DNA from: Fidelibacterota bacterium
GTDB taxonomy: Bacteria; Fidelibacterota; Marinisomatia; Marinisomatales; TCS55
Length of the DNA stretch: 64,000 bases
NCBI GenBank assembly: GCA_029936965.1
Contig: JAPYRG010000007.1
Span: forward strand, 41,297-105,296
Direction of reading: 5' to 3'
The notes beneath the pieces are model-generated. The model was not told the origin of the DNA. It searched no databases and worked only from the letters and a program-made list of their open reading frames with translations. Every line of letters begins with the position of its first letter. Positions within the stretch are counted from its first letter, which is position 1. Shown in pieces: positions 37,511 to 45,815 of the stretch. The position numbers and the translations under genes were made by a program.

Positions 37511-38332
37511 CTATATAAAGAAATCTGGCATTAATTCACTATCGGATACATTAGCATAATTACTAAAATCAGTTACTCCTTCAGATCGTAATATTTCTTC
37601 ATCTATAAAATAATTTCCCGAACACTCAGAACTTTTTTTACTTAATATAGCAAAAGCTGCATCACCCATTATATCGGGTTTTCGAGCTTTTTCCATTACC
37701 TTATCACCCCCTAATAGGTTTTGTACAGCAGCAGTTTTAATAACAGTTTTTGGCCAAAGAGCATTAACTCCAATACCATCTTTTTTTAATTCCCCTGCCA
37801 TTCCTAATACACACATGCTCATTCCGAATTTGGACATTGTATATGCTACATGGGGCGCAAACCATCTTGTTTCCATATTCAATGGTGGTGATAAGTTTAG
37901 AATATGTGGGTTATTTGCATCCTTTAAGTATGGTATACATTGTTTTGAAACCATATATGTTCCACGGACATTGATTTGATGCATAAGATCATATCTTTTC
38001 ATTTCAGTTTCTAATGTCCCTGTAAGTTGGATTGCACTAGCATTATTAATTAGAATATCTATACCGTCAAAAGTATCAACAGTCTGTTCTACTGCATCTT
38101 TAACTTGATCTTCAAATCGAATATCAGTACAAATTGCCAATCCTTTTCCACCAGCATTATCTATTTCATCAGCTGCTGTAAAAATTGTTCCAGGCAATTT
38201 TGGATGAGGATCTACAGTTTTTGCAGCAATTACTATATTTGCTCCTTCACGAGCTAGTCTTAATCCTATTGCTTTTCCTATTCCACGGCTACCACCTGTG
38301 ATAAATACTGTTTTATTTTTTAAAATACTCAT
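37511..38332 (-). CDS. SDR oxidoreductase, HSDL2-like
   Basis: A 273-residue short-chain dehydrogenase. NAD(P) site TGGSRGIGKAIG (about 11-22), NNAS motif, catalytic serine region ILNLSPP and Tyr-x3-Lys in VAYTMSKFG. The segments AAKTVDPHPKLPGTIF and NALWPKTVIKTAAVQNL are typical of the hydroxysteroid dehydrogenase-like 2 subgroup, which lies in fatty-acyl metabolism. Last gene of the minus-strand acyl-CoA set. Confidence 0.9.
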   Translation of the reverse strand: MSILKNKTVFITGGSRGIGKAIGLRLAREGANIVIAAKTVDPHPKLPGTIFTAADEIDNAGGKGLAICTDIRFEDQVKDAVEQTVDTFDGIDILINNASAIQLTGTLETEMKRYDLMHQINVRGTYMVSKQCIPYLKDANNPHILNLSPPLNMETRWFAPHVAYTMSKFGMSMCVLGMAGELKKDGIGVNALWPKTVIKTAAVQNLLGGDKVMEKARKPDIMGDAAFAILSKKSSECSGNYFIDEEILRSEGVTDFSNYANVSDSELMPDFFI

Positions 38333-38344
38333 TACTTTTCCTTT

Positions 38345-38540
38345 TTTTATAATTCCACCTAGATATTGGCTAAACCCCGCATGATCTGTGACCTGTCAAA
38401 ATCAAGCTTCTTCTCATTTATCCAAGTAAGGTCTGATTTCATTTTCAACAAATTTCTGAACTGTTTTAATATGGCTTTGTGTTTTTTGTGAATCGTATAG
38501 CGTATCCTTAGAATGTAAATTATCTTAGGGATATCAAATG
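38345..38540 (-). pseudogene. Relic of an acyl-CoA dehydrogenase N-terminus
   Basis: The 219-nt gap between the enoyl-CoA hydratase and SDR genes has no intact ORF, but on the minus strand one frame reads (stops as *) SQKTQSHIKTVQKFVENEI, RPYLDK*EEA*F*, then DHAGFSQYLGG. This matches the start of long-chain-type acyl-CoA dehydrogenases (pattern F..VR.FVE.EI.P....WEEAG, then AG..G.LG). Three TGA stops interrupt it, at least one standing where Trp (TGG) is expected. The remaining roughly 320 residues are absent. Not a functional gene. Confidence 0.72.
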
Positions 38541-38551
38541 ATTATTTTATT

Positions 38552-39355
38552 TCACACTACAAATCCTGGTTTCCGTTTTTCAAGAAATGAAGCAATACCT
38601 TCACGACCTTCATCACTTAATACCCGTTCAGCAAAACTCTCACCTGCTTTGGATACAAATTCTTCCCTTGGTATATCCGTAATAAGGCTAATCAACCGTT
38701 TTGTTTCCGCAACTGCACCTGGTGCGCATTTTAATACCTGATTTTTAATTTTTTGTTCAAGATCGTCAAGTTCAGACTCTGTATTACCAGCAAAATCAGC
38801 AAGACCAATATTTAGAGCTTCTTCTCCATTTATTTGTGCTGCTGTTAGCATTAGTTGTTTCCCTTTTACAAAGCCCAATCTTTGTATAACGAATGGTGAA
38901 ATTTGTGCAGGCGTAAGTCCAATCATCGTTTCTGTTAAAGAAAAACGAGTATCCGTATGTGTAATAATAAAATCACCACAGCAAGCCAGACCAAGACCCC
39001 CAGCCATGGCGGCTCCTTCAATCACCATTATAGTTACTTGTGGCAAAGTATTTATAGATTCAAAGAAATTTCCAGCTGCAATGCTAAATCGAATAACATC
39101 TTCTTTTTTTGATTTTCCATCAAATATAGATTTAATTGCTTTTAAATCAGCACCGGCACAGAATACTCCTTCTTTACCCCGAAAAGTAATTCCCCGTACA
39201 GAACGGTCATCACGAATTGAATTAAAAACATTATTGAAGTCCTCAATCATATCATTGGTAAGAGCATTGCGACTATTGGGACGATTAAGCCAGATAGTAA
39301 GCCAGCCATTTGAAATGTCTAATTCTAGATTTTTTGTATGTGGTAGATTAGTCAT
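38552..39355 (-). CDS. Enoyl-CoA hydratase/isomerase family protein
   Basis: About 267 residues of the crotonase fold. Oxyanion-hole segments: FCAGADLKAI and EGAAMAGGLGLACCGD. The usual catalytic glutamates sit near RFSLTETMIGLTP. I start at ATG 39355 (MTNLPHTKN), eight bases before the stop of the upstream gene; the longer reading from a TTG at 39379 adds a basic, non-conserved stretch. It hydrates an enoyl-CoA or methylglutaconyl-CoA-like substrate. Confidence 0.92.
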   Translation of the reverse strand: MTNLPHTKNLELDISNGWLTIWLNRPNSRNALTNDMIEDFNNVFNSIRDDRSVRGITFRGKEGVFCAGADLKAIKSIFDGKSKKEDVIRFSIAAGNFFESINTLPQVTIMVIEGAAMAGGLGLACCGDFIITHTDTRFSLTETMIGLTPAQISPFVIQRLGFVKGKQLMLTAAQINGEEALNIGLADFAGNTESELDDLEQKIKNQVLKCAPGAVAETKRLISLITDIPREEFVSKAGESFAERVLSDEGREGIASFLEKRKPGFVV

Positions 39356-41147
39356 GATTTTTTTTCGTTTCCTCAGCAATTATATGCGGAACTGGTATCA
39401 TTATATCTAAAAGTTGTTGAGCATATGCTTTTCCTTGAGGGTCTACATTTAGACTGGCCATACCACCACCACCTAATGAATTCTTAAGTAAAAAATTTAA
39501 TCCGTTAATCCCGGGAACATCCCATCGTTCAACTTCGCCTTTTAGAACGTGAGCAAAATATTTTGCTACTATTTCTATTGAAAGTGCCTTTCGAATATAC
39601 GGTAAGTATTCAGCCCTTCTTGCTATGATGCCAATATTGGCATGATCGCCTTTATCACCACTGCGTGCATAAGCTAAATTTATCAATGCTACCTCCGTAT
39701 CAGTAGTATCTATATTATCAGATAAACCAGATATTTTTGTGTTGGTATCCATATGATTCGATTTTGCTGTATAGGTTTCTACTTCAAACTGTTCATCATG
39801 AATATCTACTGTAGCAATTATTTGTTCTTTTGGTATTAAAAAAGAAAATAAGCGTATGGATGGCGATACGGAAGGTCTTCCTCCAAGCATATTGATAAAC
39901 CCAGGAGTCATTCCTGTTGAAGCTTGTGCAAGCTCTCTTGAAAGCAATATTAATGCATCTTTTTGTTTATGTCTCGCAATAATTCTCAATAATACTTCCC
40001 GTGGCTCAGTTTTAACTCCATTTTTTCCATAAGTTGTTTCAGTTCCGATTATTGATATATTTGTATCCATATAATCTCCCAATCCATTCTCCAAAAAAAT
40101 GCGTTTAGTCTTTTTAATAATTGCGTCAGCACTAACTTGGGCTTTCTTTGGAGCATTTATTCCACAAATAATCACAGCTATTGTAATTCGATAACCATGC
40201 AAGTATGTTGCCGATACTTTATATGTATTTGTTGGTGCAAATCCTTTTGCTCCCTTAACCAATACTTTTTCATGATCTACTTCTTCAATATGAACATTTG
40301 TAAAATCACATGTCACATCAGGAAGGAGGTAGGACCCAGGGTTACCAATTTCATAAAGAAATTGTTCTGCTACAGAGCCAAATGAAATAATTCCACCTGT
40401 TCCTTTTGGTTTGGTTACAATGAAACTTCCATCGGATGCAACCTCGACAATAGGAAAGCCCATATTGTCAAAATTATTAACTAAATGCCAATCGGTGAAA
40501 TTTCCTCCAGTACATTGTGCTCCACATTCAATGATGTGACCTGCTAAGCTCCCAGCAGCAAGCTTGTCATATTCATTATGTTTCCAGTCAAATTCATACA
40601 TTAATGGACCTAACACAACAGCGCTATCAACACATCTACCTGTGATAACCATATCTGCACCATGTTTAAGCGCTTGCCTGATACCATAAGCGCCTAGATA
40701 TGCATTGATACTAACTATTCCCTTTGGCATAGCTTTATTAGTTTCTAATTCTTTAACTGGTAGTTCTCTTAAAACATTCTCTTGATTAATTAGATTATCA
40801 CCTTCAACAATTGCGATATTTAATTCTATTCCTGCCTTTTTTGCTTCTTCTAAAACAGCCTTTCGGCATGATTTGAGATTAATTCCACCTGCATTACTAA
40901 TAACTTTAATACCTTGTTTCTTTATATCAGTTAGAAGAGGACCAATATGTTTGATAAAATCAGTCGCATATCCTAAATCAGGATTCTTTATTTTTGCCCC
41001 AGCTAGAATAGACATGGTGACCTCTGCAAGATAATCAAAAACAAGATAATCTATATTTCCACTATATACTAGTTGTGGCGCAGCGCTACTTGTATCACCC
41101 CAAAAAGCAGAAGCACAACCAATCTTAACTGATTTATTCTTTTTCAT
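39348..41147 (-). CDS. AtuA-like protein (DUF1446) with C-terminal AtuA-associated domain
   Basis: A 599-residue protein. The main domain (about 7-455) opens IGCASAFWGDTSSA and has ITGRCVDSAVVLGP and HIIECGAQCTGGNFTDW. The C-terminal domain (about 485-585) has LAYARSGDKGDHANIGIIAR and SLGGGGMASLNVDPQGKAY. AtuA belongs to acyclic terpene (citronellol/geranyl) utilisation; homologues occur widely in acyl-CoA degradation clusters with unproven reactions. It is 8 nt after the dehydrogenase gene and overlaps the hydratase. Confidence 0.85.
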   Translation of the reverse strand: MKKNKSVKIGCASAFWGDTSSAAPQLVYSGNIDYLVFDYLAEVTMSILAGAKIKNPDLGYATDFIKHIGPLLTDIKKQGIKVISNAGGINLKSCRKAVLEEAKKAGIELNIAIVEGDNLINQENVLRELPVKELETNKAMPKGIVSINAYLGAYGIRQALKHGADMVITGRCVDSAVVLGPLMYEFDWKHNEYDKLAAGSLAGHIIECGAQCTGGNFTDWHLVNNFDNMGFPIVEVASDGSFIVTKPKGTGGIISFGSVAEQFLYEIGNPGSYLLPDVTCDFTNVHIEEVDHEKVLVKGAKGFAPTNTYKVSATYLHGYRITIAVIICGINAPKKAQVSADAIIKKTKRIFLENGLGDYMDTNISIIGTETTYGKNGVKTEPREVLLRIIARHKQKDALILLSRELAQASTGMTPGFINMLGGRPSVSPSIRLFSFLIPKEQIIATVDIHDEQFEVETYTAKSNHMDTNTKISGLSDNIDTTDTEVALINLAYARSGDKGDHANIGIIARRAEYLPYIRKALSIEIVAKYFAHVLKGEVERWDVPGINGLNFLLKNSLGGGGMASLNVDPQGKAYAQQLLDIMIPVPHIIAEETKKNHD

Positions 41148-41155
41148 AAATTTTT

Positions 41156-42433
41156 TTAAAACATTTCTTTTTTGGAAGCCATTTTTTTCAACATTCTTGG
41201 AGGATTAAAACGTTCACCATATTTTTTTGCTAGTTCTTGAGATCTTTTTTCAAATTCCTGAATTCCATAGTCATTTACAAACTGTAGCGTTCCTCCTTTG
41301 ACGGGAGCAAATCCCCAGCCAAAAATACTTCCAATATTAGCATCAGCAACAGATGTCACAACATTTTCTTCATAGGCGCGGATTGTTTCTATAGCTTGTA
41401 TAAATAATATTCTTTCTATCATTTCATCTTGATTTAGAGGATCTTTAGCAGGAGGAAAGTGGGTTTGTAATTCAGGCCAAAGATATTTTTTCCCATTTTC
41501 TGGATACTCATAAAAACCTCCACCATTTGCTCTCCCTAAACGATTCATTGTTTCGGTCATTAGATCAATTACTGGATCAGCAGGAACTAATGGTAGTTCT
41601 TTTCCTTCAGCAGCAAGATCTTTTCTAGTTTGATTTCTTATTCGTGCAACTAAACCAAGATTCACCTCATCAATTACGGCAAGAGGCCCCACTGGCATTC
41701 CAGCCTTTTTTCCGGCTGATTCAATTTCTTGTGGATGGTTTCCTTCAGCAAGTAACGCTAATCCTTCATTTGTATACGTACTAAATACTCGTGATGTATA
41801 AAACCCGCGACTGTCATTTACAACAATTGGTATCTTTTTAATTTTTAATACATAATCAAAAGCTTTTGCTATTGTTTCATCATTGGTTTTTTCACCTTTG
41901 ATGATTTCTACAAGTTTCATTTTATGAACAGGAGAAAAAAAGTGTATACCAATAAATTTCTCTGGGCGAATAGATTTTTTTGCAAGACCAGAAATAGGCA
42001 GAGTAGAAGTATTAGATGCAAATGTTCCATTTCCATCCATGATTTTTTCAGCTTGAGCTGTAACTTGTCCTTTCAAATCACGATCTTCAAATACTGCCTC
42101 AATTATTAAATCACAATCCTGAAGGTTATTGTAATCATCTGTTGCTGTTATGCGATTAAGAATTTTTTCTGCATTTTCTTGTGTTGTTCGACCCCATTTA
42201 ACACTGTCATGTAAAATATCTTTTATTCTTGAAAGCCCTTTTTCTGCATTTTCTTGAGAAGAATCAGTCATGACTACTTCAATTCCAGATAATGCTGATA
42301 CATATGTTATGCCATGTCCCATTAATCCAGACCCTAGAACTCCAAGTTTCTTTACTGAAGTTTGATCTACATTCTTTGGTCTACTTGCACCAGAGTTAAT
42401 TTCATTTAGTTGGGACCTAAAGGTATTAATCAT
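41156..42433 (-). CDS. 3-hydroxyacyl-CoA dehydrogenase (stand-alone, FadJ-like part)
   Basis: A 425-residue NAD-dependent enzyme. NAD loop GVLGSGLMGHGITYV (about 32), SNTSTLPISGLA, catalytic histidine in GIHFFSPVHKM (about 160), then two C-terminal helical domains ending in a GGFYEYPENGKKY segment. The N-terminus LNEINSGASRPKNV resembles the linker joining hydratase and dehydrogenase parts in fused FadJ-type proteins, so this looks like a separated dehydrogenase half. The ATG overlaps the last codon of an upstream acyl-CoA dehydrogenase relic. Confidence 0.92.
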   Translation of the reverse strand: MINTFRSQLNEINSGASRPKNVDQTSVKKLGVLGSGLMGHGITYVSALSGIEVVMTDSSQENAEKGLSRIKDILHDSVKWGRTTQENAEKILNRITATDDYNNLQDCDLIIEAVFEDRDLKGQVTAQAEKIMDGNGTFASNTSTLPISGLAKKSIRPEKFIGIHFFSPVHKMKLVEIIKGEKTNDETIAKAFDYVLKIKKIPIVVNDSRGFYTSRVFSTYTNEGLALLAEGNHPQEIESAGKKAGMPVGPLAVIDEVNLGLVARIRNQTRKDLAAEGKELPLVPADPVIDLMTETMNRLGRANGGGFYEYPENGKKYLWPELQTHFPPAKDPLNQDEMIERILFIQAIETIRAYEENVVTSVADANIGSIFGWGFAPVKGGTLQFVNDYGIQEFEKRSQELAKKYGERFNPPRMLKKMASKKEMF

Positions 42434-42600
42434 TATTTATGATTTTTGCCAGTAACCAATTTGGTAAAATATCTGGGTTCAATTATTCTTTTCATAATTT
42501 CATTTGTTTAACCATATATTGGTTGAAATCGAGCATCAATGAAAGTTTTAACAATCGGGTATTCCTTATATAACCATAGCCTCCATGAAGTTGCAGTAAC
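42434..42600 (-). pseudogene. Relic of an acyl-CoA dehydrogenase C-terminus
   Basis: On the minus strand this gap reads LQLHGGYGYI, then after a one-base shift KEYPIVKTFIDARFQPIYG, a TAA, and in the same frame TNEIMKRIIEPRYFTKL through VTGKNHK and a stop. That is the conserved end of long-chain-type acyl-CoA dehydrogenases (QLHGGYGY..EYP....DAR...IYGGTNEIMK.II). One frameshift and one stop in place of the second Gly make it non-functional. The original stop codon overlaps the start of the hydroxyacyl-CoA dehydrogenase, showing the former operon order. Confidence 0.85.
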
Positions 42601-42618
42601 GTAAGTTAAAAAAGCAAG

Positions 42619-43377
42619 TTACTTTAATTCTTTTTGATTAGGAGTAAATCTATAAATTAAAAATCGAGGGAGAATACGAAATATTGGGATGATAAACTTC
42701 CATTGCCAGGGTAAAATTAATTTGCGTCTTTTTCGTTGAATTGAATTAGCGATGATTCTTGAAGCTTTATCAGAGTGCATTAAAAATGGCATTTTAAATT
42801 TATGATCTTTTGTCATTTCTGTATCTATATATCCCGGAAATATTGTAGTCAATGATATTCCATAAGGTTTTAAGGTGTAATTCCAGCTCTCAGTTAAGTT
42901 TCGCAGTGCTGCTTTACTAGCAGAATAACCTCCATGATGAGGCAATCCTCGAAAACCAGCAATAGAACTAATTATTGCAATCCTTCCTGAATGTTGTTCT
43001 TTCATTTTTGGAATGAATGGTATAACACTGTTAGTTACCCCAAGTAAATTAATTTTAAGTATACTATTTATTTCAGAAGGATCACCACTTAAAATATTGT
43101 CATCACCTCCAACACCAGCATTTGCTATTACAATATCTATACCTTTATTTGTTGACATAAAATCTTTTGCTGCATCTTTACATTTTTCTTTATCTGATAC
43201 ATCAATATTATACACTATTGGGTTTCCACCAAGCTCGATACATTTATCTGTGACGGTTTGTAAACGATCATTTCGTCTTGCCGCTATACCAATTGTATAC
43301 CCCTTCCGTGAATAATAATATGCTAGTGATTCTCCAATGCCGCTACTAGCACCAGTAATAAAGATATTTAAAGACAT
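42619..43377 (-). CDS. SDR-family oxidoreductase
   Basis: A 252-residue short-chain dehydrogenase with TGASSGIGESLA at the N-terminus, NAGVGG, Ser in AIISSIAGF and Tyr-x3-Lys in GGYSASKAAL. The C-terminal part is basic and hydrophobic (KRRKLILPWQWKFIIPIFRI), as in the DltE/YqjQ-like SDRs that may touch the membrane. It begins 6 nt after the acetyltransferase-like gene. Substrate unknown. Confidence 0.9.
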   Translation of the reverse strand: MSLNIFITGASSGIGESLAYYYSRKGYTIGIAARRNDRLQTVTDKCIELGGNPIVYNIDVSDKEKCKDAAKDFMSTNKGIDIVIANAGVGGDDNILSGDPSEINSILKINLLGVTNSVIPFIPKMKEQHSGRIAIISSIAGFRGLPHHGGYSASKAALRNLTESWNYTLKPYGISLTTIFPGYIDTEMTKDHKFKMPFLMHSDKASRIIANSIQRKRRKLILPWQWKFIIPIFRILPRFLIYRFTPNQKELK

Positions 43378-43383
43378 AGTTAT

Positions 43384-44502
43384 TTATATTTTAATAAATA
43401 TTCTTTTTCGGTAAAGCCAATATAGGATTAGCCACCACACTAATACATGAGTTAATGCAAATAGGAGCGATCCATTGATATTTCCTGCCAAGGGTTGAAA
43501 AAAAGAACTATATAGATAATTATAACCTGAAATCAAATCTCCTTTAAATATAAACTTTATATTTATAATTGCTTTCACCCATATGCCAGAGCCAACAAAA
43601 ACAAAAATAGAGTTAGTTCCAAAAATCATTAATGGCCAAAACGGTTTTCTATAATTTTTTATATCTATAAGAAATATGAATAGAGCTAGGAAGAAAGTTG
43701 CTATTCCAGCAGTGTATAAAACATAACTGCTGGTCCATAGTGGTTTGTTAATCGGAAAGAAAAATCCCCAAATCCATCCAATTGCTGCAATTTGCGCAGC
43801 ATGTATTACTAAAGATTTTACAAGTAAACTTTGATTTTCATTTTCTTGAATAAGCATACCTACATAATATCCAATAAGAACAGTAACTGTTGAAGGTATA
43901 GTACTTAATAATCCTTCTGGATCAAATGGTACTCCATTTCCAAGCCAGAGATGCTTTTCACCTAATAAAGTTATATCAATGGTGCGCACAACATTGGTAT
44001 TAAGTCCATATGGGTCATTCCCTCCAAATAATAATAATATCCACCAGTAACCAATGAGAATGACACTGCAAGGAATCCATATTTTATTATCTTTTATGTA
44101 CAATGAAATTATTGATGCCAATCCGTATGCTAAACCAATGCGCTGTAAAACACCCATAATACGCAAACTAGACCAATCCCAATCCTGTCGAATAAATGGA
44201 TATGCATTTAACATTAAACCAAATGCAAAAATTGTTACTGATCTCCAAAAAACTTTTTTAATGAGGTTTGCTGATGGTTCGTAATTGTATTGTTTGAATG
44301 AAAATCTCATTGCAACTCCAACAATAAATAAAAAGAAAGGAAAAACAAGATCTGTTGGAGTACACCCATGCCATTTAGCGTGCCGTAGAGGACTATAAAT
44401 ATATGACCAGCTCCCAGGAGTGTTAACAATAATCATAAAAGCAATGGTAAGTCCACGTAAGCAATCAAGAGCAAGCAGTCTATTTGGTTCATTATTCATC
44501 AT
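43384..44502 (-). CDS. HGSNAT-like transmembrane acetyltransferase (DUF5009/acyltransferase-3 related)
   Basis: A 372-residue membrane protein with about ten helices. The family opening is RLLALDCLRGLTIAFMIIVN, followed by HAKWHGCTPTDLVFPFFLFI, with the active-site histidine of heparan-alpha-glucosaminide N-acetyltransferase in WHG. In bacteria such proteins are placed with amino-sugar use and may acetylate glucosamine across the membrane. It overlaps the upstream sugar kinase gene by four bases, which supports an amino-sugar role. Confidence 0.87.
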   Translation of the reverse strand: MMNNEPNRLLALDCLRGLTIAFMIIVNTPGSWSYIYSPLRHAKWHGCTPTDLVFPFFLFIVGVAMRFSFKQYNYEPSANLIKKVFWRSVTIFAFGLMLNAYPFIRQDWDWSSLRIMGVLQRIGLAYGLASIISLYIKDNKIWIPCSVILIGYWWILLLFGGNDPYGLNTNVVRTIDITLLGEKHLWLGNGVPFDPEGLLSTIPSTVTVLIGYYVGMLIQENENQSLLVKSLVIHAAQIAAIGWIWGFFFPINKPLWTSSYVLYTAGIATFFLALFIFLIDIKNYRKPFWPLMIFGTNSIFVFVGSGIWVKAIINIKFIFKGDLISGYNYLYSSFFQPLAGNINGSLLFALTHVLVWWLILYWLYRKRIFIKI

Positions 44503-45686
44503 GAATGATAAATTGTTGATATCCCTGCACCCAAAAGAGCAGAATTATCTAAGTTTGACGTCATAATAAAACCTTTCTTCAGGGCACTGTCTTCAAAAAG
44601 GAAATTTTTTGCTTCTAATGGTAACACCCTAGACTTCTGTATCATATCATGTATATTATTATGTAATGGATCCCAAAGTAAAGGTGTATTTTTTGATAGA
44701 TGAAATAATTTACCAAGACCTTGTCCTATAATTATGCGTTGTAACAAATTATTTCTGTATGGGTGATTATTCTCCAAAATATTATGTTTAGGATTTAACA
44801 GTTGAAATTTATTTTGCCAACCACTAAAAATTGTTTCAATACGTTCTACAATTAAAGTAGACATATATCTTGTTATATCTGCACAAGTTAATAAAGCTGC
44901 TTGTTCATTTTCTAATGCTCTTGAAAAAATTTGATTTGCATAAATTGACTCATCCCGAAGCTTATTGATTGGTATCTTGGAATAGTAACTATATATAGAT
45001 TGAATACCTTGAAGTGATGTGTACTTCTCCATGGAAATATTATTTCCATTTAATATTTCCCATGTCTTAGCTATCCATGAAGATATATTATCAAAAGGGA
45101 TCAATTCATTTTCAAGTTTTAATGCGTCTGCTGTACCTGTACCACCACCTATATAGTAGCCATTCTGAATATCTTTGAATAAACCATCTTTTCCATATTC
45201 TTCGCCAATTCCACAGTTATCAGCATCACTTCCAATATATTGAATTGGTTTGTATAAATGAATGTTTGATTCATTTAATTCATTCTCTAATTGGAAGCAA
45301 AATTTTGGCATTCTTGGTCCATTAGCAATTGCCCCGACACCTCTCAAATCTTTTGTTTTTAAACCTACCATCCCAATTCCTATCAATATGGGTTTTGTAA
45401 TATTTAGATTTATGATAGAGTTATGAAATGATTCTATGATTGCGTTTCCTTGAAGAATCTCATCGTTATTTACATTGTATTGTTCATTATTATATTCATT
45501 TAATTGGATATCCATAGCCACTGGACAAAAGTCAGAATTAAATTCTGATGACTCATTATAATATTGATGTGATAATGATTTGATTGTGAAAGTTGATATT
45601 TCATTAGATTCTAAAATACCTGCAGATACTTTAGATCCACCTCCATCAACTCCAATAATAGTATATTTTTTTTCTTCAGATGTCAT
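44499..45686 (-). CDS. BadF/BadG-family ATPase, probable N-acetylglucosamine-type kinase
   Basis: A 395-residue ASKHA-fold protein: first phosphate loop GVDGGGSKVSAG, second phosphate loop region IGGGTGTADALKLENE, DADNCGIGEEYG, and an adenosine-loop-like DNSALLGAGISTI at the end. The closest functional group is eukaryote-like GlcNAc kinase. The gene is divergent from the NagZ-like gene, 129 nt apart, and coupled to the HGSNAT-like gene. Confidence 0.78.
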   Translation of the reverse strand: MTSEEKKYTIIGVDGGGSKVSAGILESNEISTFTIKSLSHQYYNESSEFNSDFCPVAMDIQLNEYNNEQYNVNNDEILQGNAIIESFHNSIINLNITKPILIGIGMVGLKTKDLRGVGAIANGPRMPKFCFQLENELNESNIHLYKPIQYIGSDADNCGIGEEYGKDGLFKDIQNGYYIGGGTGTADALKLENELIPFDNISSWIAKTWEILNGNNISMEKYTSLQGIQSIYSYYSKIPINKLRDESIYANQIFSRALENEQAALLTCADITRYMSTLIVERIETIFSGWQNKFQLLNPKHNILENNHPYRNNLLQRIIIGQGLGKLFHLSKNTPLLWDPLHNNIHDMIQKSRVLPLEAKNFLFEDSALKKGFIMTSNLDNSALLGAGISTIYHS

Positions 45687-45815
45687 TAGATCTATCTATA
45701 GTCTCTATGTAGATAATAATTAATTAGTGAAGTAATCTATTTTTAGTCATTAAGTTATACAAGGATAGAATTGAATGTAGAATGCTTGATTAAGAGCAAT
45801 TAACTTTGAAGCCAA

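Noticed and set aside
38345..38540. A small functional peptide gene between the SDR and the hydratase
   Set aside because: No start codon with ribosome site; three stops interrupt a recognisable acyl-CoA dehydrogenase start, so a relic is the better reading.
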